A DNA stretch of 64,000 nucleotides from Pontederia crassipes (taxonomy: Eukaryota; Streptophyta; Magnoliopsida; Commelinales; Pontederiaceae): positions 20,028,171-20,092,170 of the forward strand of contig CM060194.1 of NCBI GenBank assembly GCA_030549335.1, written 5' to 3'. A program made the translations under genes and the position numbers. Under the pieces are notes generated by a model. That model was not told the DNA's origin. It was given only the letters and a program-made list of their open reading frames with translations, and did not search any database. This document shows positions 1-13,500 of this stretch, piece by piece (within the stretch, counting starts at the first letter, position 1; every line of letters starts with the position of its first letter).

Positions 1-411
1 TTGTGCCATTCAAACCTGTTAGTGGACCTGTCCGTTGTGATCGGATACGAATGCCCACCACAGTGCTCACGAGTAAAGAGTACTAAGCTTGTTATAATAT
101 ATACTCTTTTCGGTGTAGTGCACTAATGTACACCTTCATTCGAAGACCCATTTCCGAGTACCTCATATTATTCTCAAGGTTACAAGTTCGAATCATACTT
201 GTGGAACGTATGCTCCTTTTTTTAAAAAAAAAATAACCTTTAGTTTTCTTGCATTAGGTACACGGCACTCTCTTTGTAATCGAAGAAAAAGACGTAATAT
301 TCTCTAATATATTTATGCCATATATATTTTCATTAGACATAATGACCTTACTGATAATTTTAAAATGATTAATTAATGGTCTAATCATATACGCCACTCT
401 CAAGTTAGATG

Positions 412-531
<120 letters not shown>

Positions 532-1149
532 GTTGTTCGCTACAAAAAAAAAACTTATCTATTGAGATGGCACTAAAAGTGTCTTGATACAATAATTGGA
601 GGATGCTCAGAGGTGGGGCATGCTCTCAAAAGGTGTCACTAACAACCGCGCTGCCACCAAGTAGATCAGCAACTTGATTGGCTTGCCAATAACAATGTAA
701 GATTTATCATTCCTAAAAAAACATCAAAAGATGTATTATACCACTAATATAATGTTGGACTCTCGAGGGACTGATTGATTTCTTAAGAATTAAGTCTACC
801 AACATTATCAAATCCATTTCAACAAGAACATGCGAGAAGCCTAAGTCTTTGCAATGCATGATACGAGCCCGAAGGCCAATTGCTTCAAGCTCCAGGATAT
901 GCAGTTACAAAGTATGCATAATGATAAAGTGTGCATAATGATAAAGTTTGCACCCCTTGCCTCCATGACTCCAATGTAGGAGCCATCGGAATTAGCTTTT
1001 ATTCAAAATAGAGGAGGGGGCCCCACCTGATCAACGATTGTATGTTAACTTATTACTTCATTGGAAGACATTTCTTTTTCTCTTTTTTAAATAGTAATAT
1101 CTATTTATAAAATTATCATAAGATCCCATATATATATTGGAGAATACTC

Positions 1150-2640
1150 GAAGGGACGTGATTCTCCCAAAAAATATTGCTATATCTAGAGCGACCAAAA
1201 TTAGCCAAGCAATTAGCAGCCTGATTGGCTTCTCTAAAACAATATTTAAGTTTCCAAAGATTGAATCAGAAAGACAAAAAATTATGTCTCGAATGATACA
1301 CTTGATGTGTGTTCAATTGCTTAAGAAGTATCTTCCTTAGCACTTCAGAGTCCATATCTATCTGCACCCACAAAGCTCGCCCTCTTGCAAAACATTTTGC
1401 CCTCCAGAAGACCCCACACATCGACTTCAAGATTGGAGTGTGCTCTCCTCTGAAATGCCCATGCAACGATAAAAGATTGACCGTGAGTGAAAATAATGAA
1501 GCCTTCTCCTCTAAGCTTTGCTTCTCCTGTGAAGGAGTCGCCCGAATTAACTCTAATCAATTCCGAAGCTGGAGGCACTCATCTAACCAAACTATCGTCA
1601 TTTAGGGGAATTGCATCAGGTGAAATCTCATTATCATATTCCCAAAAACTAGTCACAACCCTCTTCCACACTCTGGTCGTCCCCTTAGAATTAAAATAAA
1701 CATTGTGTCTGGCCTTCTATATCCCCCAAAGACATAAAGCCAATAGAGAGAGTAAATTCAAATATTGACCCTCAAGGAACTAGGAAGGTAGGAACCAAGA
1801 TGCAAAGAATACATAAGTTCAAAAACTAAAATTAGTCATATATTGAAACATATGCCATAATTGTGTAACGAAAGGGCAAGAGTAGAAAGAAATGAGCATT
1901 TGATTCAATATCATAGCCACAAAGGACACAAGAAGAATCAATGGAAAGATTAAATTCTTTAACTACATCAAGAGTGCAAGAGCTTCCATAAGAACATCTG
2001 CACCTTTGGGGAGGCGGTGCCAGATGCCATAGACTTTTTCATGGGGGCCCTCTAGGTGCCAGAGTTGGTATGGCATGGCTAGTAAGGAATCTCTAAACGG
2101 ATTGTGCTCTTGGGATGCCATGGGTATCCATCGTGCATATCCACAAGTCATTACATGCATTCATGAGTAGATAGATGGATAAAATTAGCAAATTTTCATT
2201 TCAAGCATCGTCGGAGAGTAAATTACACACCTATAGAGAATCCATTTGTAGATTCATATTAATATACGTAGGCATCCAACAAGTGGAATAGTAGAAATCC
2301 AAGGATCCATTGAAACATTTGTTACATTGACATTTCCAATATGCTTTAGCACCAAGCCTGACATCATACAAAAAATGTAAAATACATTTCCAACTCCATG
2401 CAATTCCATTCTATTTTGTGTTAAAATGCCACTGATGCATGTGCCCATATCTACTTATTGATAGTTTGACCCAGGGAGTGTGTTTTTTGTTCGACGGGTC
2501 AATAATTCTCTTGACTAAAAGTGATGACCTAATAAGTTGCAAATTTTTAATCCCTAAACCCCCACGGTTCATGGCAATTGTAAGGTCTGCCAATTTATTA
2601 AGGCCACCCCTTTATGATTACCATTCTTATCCTAAAAGAA
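1150..2640 (-). mobile_element. Decayed LINE (L1-type non-LTR retrotransposon), 3' part
   Basis: Read on the minus strand, three landmarks of plant L1-type LINEs come in the right order. Near 2593-2480 is a segment with the phrase NRGGLGIKNLQL, typical of the region after the reverse transcriptase. Near 1980-1880 is a zinc-finger-like segment (CVLCGYDIESNAHFFLL) like the zf-RVT domain. Near 1578-1330 is an RNase H-like segment (GDSFTGEAKLRGEGFII, then AHSNLEVDVWGLLEG). The frame is broken by several stops and shifts, so it is dead. The reverse transcriptase core upstream is not recognisable. No clear poly(A) end or target duplication was found. Confidence 0.7.
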
Positions 2641-2659
2641 CCGCCTAGCCTATTTTTCA

Positions 2660-3300
2660 ATGGAACTTGAAATACCATAAGAGATATAAGTGGTACTCAT
2701 GACAAATTGATTACAGAGTTTATAAGTCTCAGTTTTCAGCTTGATTCAATGACTTATGCTTCCCACTTGCCGTTTTACCAATAATTTAGTCTACTAAGTA
2801 TCGCTATTGATTAACTGGAATAAACTTATATGAGATATGGGCACCTAAGTATGTAAATGGGAATGAGCTCTAAATATCTCCATAATCAACATTTTCCTAC
2901 GTCTATTGAATTCTATTGGGAAATAATTTCATATTTGATTTCATTAGTCTCTTCACATGATGCGGACCAGAAGTTTATGACTAGATTGTTTAGTTGAAGT
3001 TAAATTATATATTATTTTAGTAGAAATCATAATTTTCTAGAAAAAGAAAAACTCTTATACTTATGCAAAGGGGCCAGAGGATTCTTGAGAGAACAAATGA
3101 GTGGGTTAGCCCAAGTTCATATCCAAGACCCGTGAAACCCACACAACCCTTTTTCATTTTTCTCTCCTTAACAAGGTCTCATTTTTTATTCTTCTACAAT
3201 CTCTTTGAATAGAGAACTATATATAGGCAAATTAAAAGAAAGAAAATATTTTTTTGTTTCCTCTTCTCTACTGTCTTCCATCACAATTTGTATGCATGTA
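2660..3300. other. Gene-free stretch, nothing recognised
   Basis: AT-rich DNA with stops in all frames and no repeat or motif I can name. It may be more of the decayed LINE seen to its left. Confidence 0.5.
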
Positions 3301-3307
3301 ACTAATG

Positions 3308-5197
3308 TAATGCTCCCAAGATTTAGCCTCAATTTAGAGGTCGAGCCCTAGGTGGCACTATATTTACATTGTTCTTCATATACCTAATTACATAAGATAT
3401 AACAGTGAAACATAATAGAAAAAGAAACAAATAACATTAAAACATGACGAAAGACTTCATAAGCACATAAATCTCAAGAAAACATTACTAGTCTATTGGC
3501 CACATAGTCTCTACCAACGTAGACCCAACATAGGGTTCAACATGACATCAATGATATAAAGAGTTTGTGTAAAGTTTATGACTCAAGGCCTATAGGCCAT
3601 ACATACTTGACTTGCATAAGTGTTTGACATCATAAACTTGGGTCGTGAGCCCAACTCCTACTTATTCATTCTTCGTCATGAGGCTCCTACCCCCAAGCCT
3701 AAGCCTCTGCCTATAATGGGGATTTCTCCCGTTAGAATATGTTGAGGCTCATGCATGTTATTAACTTATAACATGATTTCTACATGTCATGTCATATGCA
3801 TTGCAACATAATATAACATATGTGCATGCTATGAGTTGCGTATGCAATCTCTATGACATTTGAACAATCATCATGGCAAGATAACATAATCATATAACAT
3901 CGTTAAATATTATGCTAAAACATACTTATCTTACTTAACTTTAACATCTTTAGTTACAACATCATATGACAAAGGAACATACATTAGCATACTTTTGATG
4001 CCTACATCATCATCTTCATCTTTATTTACCAAGACATTTCATCTTAGTCATATTATATGACTTTATTCATCTTTCATCTTTACTTACGATAACCTATTAT
4101 CTTCTTTGATTGATGAATCAAGGAAAGTACATTGGGATCATCTTTTCACCCCACTTTGAGCTCAACACCAAAGGTGAAGGCATCCCTCCTTTGAGACTCA
4201 ACACTAAGTAGCAACAGACATTGTCTCTCTTTGGGCTCAATGCTAAATAATGATAGGTGTTGTCTTTATTTAGACTCAGCACTATATAGTGGCAGACATC
4301 GTCTCTCTTTGGACTTAATATTATATAGTAACAAGTGTCATCTCTCTTTAGATGTGTTCACAAGGCATCTTCATTGATCATTCTTTTAATTACTCAATAA
4401 TACAATAATTCAATCAATGCATTTTTTTCATCTTTTAGATTCCCAAATTCGATTGTCATAATGGTTCCAAGTGGAAGCGATCAACATCACAGGACATCAT
4501 ATTCGCTTCTCATGGTTGTGCTAGGAAGAATCACGATCGTGATGGTGCTAGAGAACAGTCGTGAGGTTATTAGGGAATGACCTCTCCAGGAGGTCGATTC
4601 GTGACTTACAGTCGTTCCATTCCATGGAACAACCATTACAATGGGTTGGGAATTTTAGCCTTAGGTTCCTCATCATATCACGGTTCCACCATAGGAGAGT
4701 GTGATTTCACCCCTTTCTACCTCTCGTTGGGGTCACGATCGTTCCACTAATGGGAACGACCATTACAGAGCTTGCTCCCGTTAACTTCACGCCCGAGACC
4801 TGAGCATGGAAACAATTGTGGTTCCTTGGTTGGCGCTTAAGACAATAGAGACTGCTCATAGATGGTCACGACCATGTTACCCATGAGTCACGAACGTTAC
4901 AAAGGATAGTCCAACCTTGGACCGTTAAAGTGCCAAAGGTAGGTGTGACGACTATGAGGGTCATGACCATGTCAAGGGAAACGAGCCAAGTTTCCCCTAT
5001 TATTAGTTTGACTTTTTCACCATTTTACACATGCATATAAGCCCATATATCACCCTTGCAGGCCAAGAAAGATGACAATGTTAACATACCTCATCTATTA
5101 TATAATAAATAGCAAGTTCCTACTAATTAAGAGACATCATAATAATCCATAAGATAGTAACAAGGCATTAGACATCTAATCTATATCTTTTAGCTCA
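3308..5197. repeat. Possible solo LTR or other decayed retrotransposon, non-coding
   Basis: A long region without reading frames. It begins TGTAATGCTCC and could end in CA at 5197, with AACTAA on both outer sides as a possible 6-bp target duplication. It contains a minisatellite (about 4140-4345) and several short palindromic pieces around CACGATCGT and GGAACGACC. The layout resembles the better-supported insertion at 39068-41690. The right boundary is weak, because similar sequence style seems to continue beyond it. Confidence 0.3.
4140..4345. repeat. Degenerate minisatellite, about 50-bp unit, 4 copies
   Basis: Units repeat the pattern CTCTCTTTGGGCTCAATGCT followed by an A-rich part and a GACATTGT-like end. 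Copies differ from one another by many substitutions, so the array is old. Confidence 0.6.
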
Positions 5198-6546
5198 AAC
5201 TAAATAGTAAATACAAATTGACAAAACACGCATGAGGTAAAGATATGTAGCTCGCTTGCACCATCAATAGAATAGTGCCATAATGGAGCCATAAGCCAGT
5301 GTTAATAAAAAACAATGCACATTCCCTTCCTTGGCATAGGACATTAATGTGATTTTCAAAAACCTTAATCCAAATACAACAAGCATCATTAAAGCAAGAT
5401 TAATAGTTCAATCCCCTCAATATATCTTTAAATTTTAAATTAAAATCCTAATCTTAATTAATTTCTCTTTCTTTCTTCTACCTCCCTTTTCTTTTTCTTT
5501 TCTAGCTGAATCTATCATTTGGCTCCGGTTGTTCCTCTCTTCCCAAGTTGTTGTTGTCGAAGTGTGACAGCTATCAATCCATGACCGTAGCTGCTCCTAC
5601 CTTGTGCGCTGCTCCCCTGGTGATGTTGCTGCCGTCAGTTGACGGTATAAGGAAGAGTGGGTGTGAGTTATTAAGGGGAAGGCCACTCCTATGGTGCTAT
5701 CGGGGCAAGGGACGTGGGGAGGAAATGAGAGAGTGTGTGTTTTTGGTGAAGAAGGGGTAGGTTTAGGGGTTAAGAATTTATTTGGATTAAGAAATTTAAA
5801 GGGATGGGGTGGAATATGGAAGAATGATATTAGTTAAATTATGTATGGTTACAGTTAAGAGGGATGGGATAATAGCTAAGTCATTCAGTCAAATTGGTGG
5901 AATGAGAAAGAATTTAGACCAAATTAACTCTTTTTTATTATCAAATAAAATTATTTATCTTGTTATCAAATTAAATCATATATCTCTGTCTCATTGATAA
6001 ATAATCTTTTAATATATATATTTATATATCAGTTTTTACTTTTTAAAATAGATGAATAAAATAGTTCAAAAAATAAAGAATATAATTAAAATAGAAAAAT
6101 ATCAAAACAAAAAAATAAAAGATAAAATAAATTAAGTGATAAAGTAATAAATATTTATTACTCATTAGATATTATAAATAGTTTATATAAAATAAAGGGT
6201 AAAAATGACTTTTTAGTATATAATCATTTCTTATAACTTACTATCCAAACATGAACTTTCTAATGACACACCACACTCCACCACCCCATCTCTTACTACA
6301 CCACCACATCTCACCCCATCTCACCCTTCCATTAGTTAATGGTCAAACAGACCTTAAAAGAAAGCCCTATCTCCATGGATGAAAATATCGTTCTAATTGC
6401 TCCCATTTTAAGGGAATTTTAGTCTCTTTCAATAAGAAAATTAATTTGTTCATAAAATTTCCCTACTTTTAAAGTCATTATAGTCTACTTCCACATCTTT
6501 ACCAAATTATTTTTTAGATCAATTTATCATTTAATATTATATATAT
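5198..6546. other. Gene-free stretch with a MITE-like part
   Basis: No supported gene. A 70-codon open frame at 5548-5760 has no recognisable domain and lies in a patch of mixed composition, so I do not call it. From about 5780 to 6355 the sequence is very AT-rich and is bordered by GGGATGGGGTGG on the left and a CCACCCCATCTC run on the right. This could be the inverted ends of a small DNA transposon, but no target duplication was found. Confidence 0.4.
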
Positions 6547-6905
6547 TGTTGATGTGCCTTGAATATTATGTATCATGTACTCAAAATTGTGAAAGAAAAA
6601 AATGAGAAAAAAAGGAAAAATGTGGATTAGCGACGGAAGCAGAAGGCTGGGGTCGTTATATATATGAGTGTTAGGGTTTTATCATGATGTACTCTCTATT
6701 GCTCATAATAAAAAAATTTATGCCGTCGATCCTCCTTTGTCCATGGATGTTTCTCTTTTGTTCACACTTGTTAAGAGGATTTTATCACGTTAAATCACTA
6801 TGTTCATATTTTCTCCTATTTCTCTACTTCGTTGTCTTGATTATTCATAGATCCTCTGTGCAATATTCCCAGCAAATTGATATTAGAGCTGAGTTTTTCG
6901 CGAAG

Positions 6906-7025
6906 ATGACTACAATGAAGTTTGACATCAAGAAGTTCAACGGATACACAAACTTCAGTCTGTGGCAAGTTCGGATGCTTTCAATCCTAGTGCAAAATGG
7001 GTTGAAGAAGGCGCCATCAATTTAG
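6906..7025 (+). pseudogene. Copia gag fragment (N-terminus)
   Basis: The first 40 codons read MTTMKFDIKKFNGYTNFSLW and onwards, the usual start of the Copia gag polyprotein, with the conserved FNG...LWQVRM phrase. The frame stops at 7023-7025, and gag continues only as broken pieces up to the zinc-knuckle-like segment near 7576. There the first cysteine of the CCHC motif reads as tyrosine or asparagine (NYYKKKGHIKVEC), so RNA binding would also be lost. Confidence 0.75.
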
Positions 7026-9674
7026 AAGCCCGATGCTATGGAGCTTACCATTTGGGAAGAACTTGATGAGAGAGCCATGTGATCTAGTTGTGCTTGATGA
7101 ACGATGTTCTTTAGAAAGTTCTCGTAGAGAAGACGACGACTGATCTCTTGACGAAGTTGAAAACTCTGTATTTGACAAAAATCGTAGCGAATTGGCTTGT
7201 ATTGAAGTAGTGGCTATACATCTTTCGTATGATTGAAGGTACATTGATCAAAACGTGCATCACTAAGTTTGTCACCCTAATCAATGATTTGAAGAACGTA
7301 AATGTCAATGTTGTTGATGAAGAGCACACATGTTTACTTTGATGTTCTCTGTCATCTTCATATAAAACCTTTAATGAAATTATGATCTATGATAGGGATA
7401 AACTTATCTTTGAAGATGTTGAAAGCAGTTTATTGAACAAAAAAAAGATAACGAATTGAGATCCCACAACAAATTTGATGATCAAGCCCTAGGTCTGATC
7501 ATAAGAGGTAGACATCAGATGAAAAATCAAAATCAAGATAGATCCATATCCGAGTTGAAGAACAGAGATAAACTTTACAATTACTATAAGAAGAAGGGTC
7601 ATATCAAAGTAGAGTGTTACAAATTGCAGAACAAGAATAAAAGGATCAATGAGAGCAACGAGAAGGAAATGAGAAGGCTGATGTTGCATATGCCAGTGCA
7701 ACCGAGAGTTAGAATGAAGATGTTTTATTGGTAACGGCATCAAATAAATTCAGATCATCAAATGAATGAATTCTCAATTTTAGATGCTCAAATCATATGT
7801 GTTCCTATCGAGATTGATTCTTCACGTACAAATTTGTTGAAGGTGAAATCGTTCTTATGGGAAATAATATTGCTTGTAAGACTGTTGGTATTGAATCCAT
7901 ACAGATTAAGATGTATGATGGAACTATTACAACATTATCAGATGTTAGACATGTTCTTGATGTGAAGAAGAATCTCATTTCGTTGGTGTATGAGACTCAA
8001 ATGGTTGCAAAGTTGTTATTGAAACCAATGGAATGAATATTTCTCATGGTTCTCTTGTGCATATGAAATGTCTCAAAATTGGGAGGTTATATGGTCTCCA
8101 AGATTCAATTGTGACAGATTCAGCAATAGTCTCATCTACTTAAATTGCACAAAATTATGGCACATGCATTTGGGTCACATGAGTGAGAAGGGCATGCAAT
8201 TCTCAGTAAAAGAGATCTTCTTCCTAGTGCAAAAGTTGGAAAATTAGAGTTGTACGAGCATTGTATCTTCGGAAAGCAAAAGAGAGTTAGTTTCAACTTA
8301 GCCAATCATAAGACAAAGAGAACTCTTGATTATATTCATTTAGATTTATGGGGTCCTCCTCAGGTTCCTTCGAAAGGAGGAAACATATATTTGTTCATGT
8401 CTATTGATGACTTTATAAAAGTCTAGGTCTACTTTTTGAAGCATAAAGATGATGTATTTGAAACATTCAAGTCATGAAAGACTTTGCTAGAGAAGTAATC
8501 TAAAAAAATTGTTAAGAAGCTGAGGACTAATAATGGACTAGAATTCTACAATTCTAAATTCAATGAGTTTTGTGACAAAGAAGGCATTGCGAGGAATCAC
8601 ACGATTGTGAGGACTCGACAATAGAATAGAGTCGTAGAAAGAATGAACAGAACTCTACTAGAAAGAGCTCGATGTATGCTGTCAAATGCATGACTTGACA
8701 TAGAGTTCTTAGCAAAGGCTATCAACTTGGTATGTCACTTAGTAAATCGTTCTCCTCATCGATCTTTGGACTTAAATATTTCCGAAGAAGTGTGATCAGG
8801 TAATCCTTCTAATTACTCACATTTGAGAGTTTTTTGTTGTATTGCATATGCGCATGTTAATGATTGAAAGTTTGAACCTAGAGTTAGGAAGTGCATATTT
8901 CTTATTATAAATCTCGTGTTAAAGATTATAGATTATGGTGCCTTGAATCAAAAAAATTATTATAAGTAGAGATGTTACTTTTAATGAATCTGTGATGCTT
9001 CACTCAAGAAAGGATTTGTCTATTCTTGATGATATAGAAAAATAAAAGGCTTTAAAGAATGTGGAGATGAAATTTTCGAGTTCTTAGTGATGCTCCGGAT
9101 ATTATCAATTCACCTGAAGTTCACACATCATCGCAAACTCAACAACAATATATGCTAGCTAGTGATAGACAGATGAGAGAAATAAAAGCACCTCAAAAAC
9201 TCGATTTGAAGAACTGGTGGCCTTTGCATTAACTATTGTTGAAGATATTAAATTACTTGATCATTCATCTTATTCTAAAGTTATTTGAAGTTCTAATTGC
9301 AATAAGTGGTTAATAGCAATACAAGAAGAGATAAAATCTCTACAGAAGAATGGCACTTGAGAACTTGTAAAACAACTAGTGATCAAGAAGATTATTGGCT
9401 GCAAATGGATGTTCAAGAAGAAAGAAGGAATCAACAATGAAGATATGAAGTATAATGCAAGATTGATGACGAAAGGCTAGAGGATGTTGATTTTCACGAT
9501 GTGTTCTCTCCTGTTATGAAACATACTTTTATTCATATTTTGTTTGCTATTGTTGCTTTGCAAAATTTTGAAATTGAGCAGTTAGATGTTAAGATCACAT
9601 TGTTACAGCCAGAAGTCTTTCACGTTGAAGATAGAGAAGGTCAAGTTTACCATCTAAAGAATTTCTTATATGGA

Positions 9675-12193
9675 TGATTCGTATAAAATATGTATATCAT
9701 TAAACATAGAAGAATGTTAAATAAAATTTTAAATTTATAAATCATCTGTACTATTACTACAAGAACTGAAAGTATACGACATATCATTATAGTGCTTGAA
9801 GGTTGATACACAAAAACAAAGTTGAAATGTTCACACTTAATTAAACTATTTGAAGGAAAAGCATAAGTCTATAGGTGTTGTTCAAATGAGAAAGTGAAAT
9901 GCTATAAATTAGAAATCACAACAAATAAGATTACACTAATTTTTTATAGGTTTTTAATGCCAAAGTAGACAAAGAAGAGTGTAGCTAAACACTATGACTA
10001 GGAGAATGTTTTTCACTTGGAACTTACGTCCTTTGAACTTCATTTAGGATAAAAATGACTAAATGCCCCGTCACATGTATTAGGATAACATCGTGATAAT
10101 GATCACTCGACTTGTCTGCGACACTCTCATGCTCACGATAAGTCCAATTTACACTCGTGAAGGGGTTTATAAAATTGGTGCGATCGTCACTCTCATGCAT
10201 GATGCTACGGTTTATAAATCGAACTTTCTTTCTTTTGGATTTGAGTTAAGATCTCATGACCACTAAGTACCGAGCATTCAAAAGAAATACACTTAAGACG
10301 AGACGGCTACGGTGGCTCATGTTCACCTCAGTAGAATATGGACAATCCTCCCGGACAGAATGTAAGAAACTAGTGTATCACTGAGACTATTTAGACGATT
10401 TGGAGGTAAAAAAAAGATCAATTCGGAAAATACGATTAAGGATTACTGAAAGTTCTTCAGAAATAACTCATTTGTCATTCGCCCTACTCGGATCATCTCT
10501 AACAAATAAGGATTAAAGATTTTCCCTCTCGGGCAAAACTTCCTAGCACCATAAAGGAATCGAAAATAGCAATGACAAGGGAAGAACACACGAACATCCT
10601 TCAAATCCGTATAAGATAGTCCGAGTTCCCAACTCAATGTGGTCGTCTATTGCCAAAAACTTGAAATACATGTAACCCTCTCGGATCTCGGATTGGAGGA
10701 TGCATGAAGTCTAAACCAAACAACGAAAAATTACCATTGCTAACTCTAAAAGGATCTAAGCTACGAACCACTATCGTCAAAACTTGATTTCTCTATGTTC
10801 GGTCACGTAGAGCCTATGTGTCCCTACGGTCGGGGGTGCAAGACGACAATGATCCAGAAAACTCCCCATAATGTACAATTGCGAAGAAAACAAAGAAATC
10901 GCGTAGGAAATCATTTTCATCAAAGCTCAATTTCTTTACGTTCGATCGCATAGAGCCTATAGTATCCCTATAATCTGGGGTGCAAGATGAAGATGATTCA
11001 CGAGCTCAAATCCAAAGATAAATCCAGAAGGTCAAGAGATATGCAATGAAACAAGAATCAAAATAGATGTCGTCGAAATGAAAGCAAAGTTCAACATTCA
11101 GTTAGTCATCAAAGCATCAAAGAAGAATAAGAATAGAGTACGAAAGTTAAGATCAACATCCCTCAAACACTAATTGGTTAGTTAATTACACATTACATAA
11201 ACTAGATAGTTAGTCATCAAAGAATTATAAGAACAGAGTATGAAAGTCAAGATCAACATCCTTCAGTCATTAATTGGTTGGTTAGTTACATATTACAAAA
11301 ACTAGAAAGGAAGGAAAAGAAGAAAGGAAAATAGAAGAGAGAAGGGAGAAGAGAGGATGTTGGTGTAGCCTCCTCTCCAACTCCTTAAGCATGGATCCAA
11401 AAGTCAGCCAAAATTCAGAACTCCTTCTTCTTTATCTTCTTGCTCTTTTATAGCCCAAGAGATTATGCCACGTTTCCATTCCTTTTTCGGTTGTTTCCTC
11501 ATCTCTTTCTTCAGCTTTTCCAGCTAAAGAAATGCATGTGGTCCCTCTTGTATCTTAGCTTGTCATCTGTTCAGAATCAACCAGCAACAAAGAATCTTTA
11601 TTGTGATCCTTCATGGCTGTTGTTGTGTTCCTTTATGCTCTTGTGGTCATGCATGTCCGTTGCTGTGGTCCTACATGATTGCCTCCAACTCGTCACTTGT
11701 CTATTTGTCCCAGCAAAATAAATCTTCTGGTGGTCATTCTTTGTTGTCTTTTCCTTAGCTTGCCACCTAGCCCCTAGTAGTCCTTTTTGTTCACATCTAT
11801 CCGAAAGGTGTGGAGGAAGCTTCCTCTCTTTTGTGCAATGGGATCTCTAATGTGGAAAGGCATGTTTTCTTTGCTATTTGTTGCTTTGGATAGTTGGGCT
11901 AGTGAATTTGCATCGTCTGTCCTCAAATTTGTCGAAGTGTCTGGATTGGAGGAAAACACTCGTGTTACCTGTTATGCGTGTGGGGTGGGGGGCATACACT
12001 TGAATACCCTTATGAATTATCGATTGAATTTTTTGCATGGAAAACAATCAACAATAATAGAAGATGGATGTGGAGAAATAATAGAAGTTGTATTTCAATA
12101 ATAAAGCATGTGTTCAAGCATGAGAATATAGTAAAACATGAGATAAATGTATGTTGAATATAGATGAAAAGTATATATAATTTCTCCACATCA
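9675..12193. mobile_element. Nested solo-LTR-like insertion (2.5 kb) in the Copia reverse transcriptase
   Basis: The Copia reverse transcriptase breaks off at ...FLYG (9674) and resumes at LKQSPWQWY (12199). The inserted DNA is flanked on both sides by ATGGA (9670-9674 and 12194-12198), begins with TG and ends with CA, as LTR-retrotransposon termini do. It holds no coding domain and no second LTR, so a solo LTR left by recombination is the simplest reading; a non-coding LARD element is the alternative. Two internal direct repeats support a complex LTR: about 10765-10860 with 10925-11000, and about 11100-11205 with 11207-11300. Confidence 0.75.
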
Positions 12194-12198
12194 ATGGA

Positions 12199-13180
12199 CT
12201 TAAACAATCTCCTTGGCAGTGGTATTAAAGATTTGATTCATTCACGTTGAGCATTGGTTTTATCAAAATTAAGTATGATAGTTGTGCTTACTTGAATCAA
12301 CTTGTTGTGGCTTATTAATCTATTTGTTGCTCTATGTTGATGAGATGTTATTGGGATGAAGGAGCTTAAAGTAGCAAAGATAATTTTGAGAGGAAATTTC
12401 TAAAAATAGAAGCGTAGGAAGACTATTTCTCTCTTAGTAGAAGTATATTGAGAAAGTCTTTGAGTGTTTTAGAATGCAGAATCCAAAGACTGCTAATACA
12501 CCAATTGCTGCACATTTTAAACTCTCAACTTCATGTTCACCATAATTTTATGAAGACAAAAGGTATATGTCAAAAGTTCCTTACTATAGTACAATTAGTA
12601 GCATTATGTATGCAATAGTTTGCATTCATTCAGATATATCTCCTGTTGTTAGTAGATATATGTCTAATACAGAAAAGAATCACTAGGAAGCTGTTAAATA
12701 GATATTGAGGTATTTAAAAAATACTTCTGACATATGCTTAGAATTTGGTAGAAATTCAGTTGGACTGATTGGATATATTGATTCAAATTTTGCAAGAGAT
12801 ATTGATAGAAAATATCTCTAATTGGTTATGTCTTTACTATTATTGATTGTGCTGTGAGTTGAAAAGTTATTTTGTAGGATACAATAGCGTCATCCACCAA
12901 TGAAGCTAGATATATGGTCATCACTAAAACGGTAAATGAAGTTATCTAGTTGAGAAGATTAGTTGGGGAGCTCACTATGAAGGAAGAAGCTAATGTTACA
13001 TATTGTGATGGTTAGGATGCAATACATCTTACAAAAGATCAAATACATCACGAAAGAATAAAGTATATTGATATAATGTATCATTTTGTTCATGATATTG
13101 TGAAAAGGCAAGATATTCAAGTTTAGATGATCAGCACTCATGACAACTCAATAGATATAATGACAAAAATATTATTTATT
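12199..13180 (+). pseudogene. Copia reverse transcriptase end and RNase H, broken
   Basis: Continuation of the Copia pol after the nested insertion. The translation starts LKQSPWQWY and is followed by a YVDDM-like region (read as CSMLMR with a shift). It then has a segment equivalent to YMSRVPYASAVGSLMYAM (12565-12620) and RNase H pieces near 12890-13010. Stops occur throughout. It is useful mainly for fixing the right edge of the insertion. Confidence 0.75.
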
Positions 13181-13500
13181 GCTAAATTCTAATATTGTTC
13201 AAACTTTGGCATATATTCTCCAAAGATCAAGAGAATTTTATCAGGTTTATATACGAAGGTCTGCACCCCAAAGATAAATGGGATATAAAAGTTTTGCAAA
13301 GCATATATGAAAGTTAATTTTATCACGATGTACTTTTTATTGCCCGTAGTGGAATTTCTTAATGATGATGACATACTTTGTCCGTGAATATTTCTCTCTT
13401 GTTCACACTTATCAAAAAGATTTTACGATGTTAAATCGTTTATCTTTTCTTCTATTTCTTTACTTATCTTAATTATTCATATATATATATTTAAAATATT

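Larger units (their letters stand above)
6547..13500 (+). mobile_element. Old Copia LTR retrotransposon, split by a nested insertion
   Basis: The left LTR is about 6547-6875 and the right LTR about 13285-13500; they share the stretch from ATCAYGATGTACT through TTGTTCACACTT to ATTATTCATA, although the right copy has lost part of its U3. A primer-binding-site-like sequence (TTGATATTAGAGC, cf. initiator Met tRNA) follows the left LTR. Pieces in order are gag from 6906 (KFDIKKFNGYTNFSLWQVRM), a damaged zinc knuckle near 7576-7625, integrase about 8150-8800, reverse transcriptase about 9290-9674 continuing at 12199, and RNase H about 12850-13150. Many stops and shifts make it inactive. The order gag-IN-RT-RH marks it as Copia. 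Confidence 0.88.

Noticed and set aside
60-240. Pol III B-box-like sequence (AAGTTCGAATC), possible SINE or tRNA relic
   Set aside because: No matching A box at the right spacing, no cloverleaf, and no clear tail or target duplication.
5548-5760. Open frame of 70 codons
   Set aside because: No recognisable domain, no promoter, and it lies in repeat-like sequence.
11440-12101. Two open frames of about 100 codons
   Set aside because: They lie inside the solo-LTR-like insertion, overlap in different frames and show no domain.
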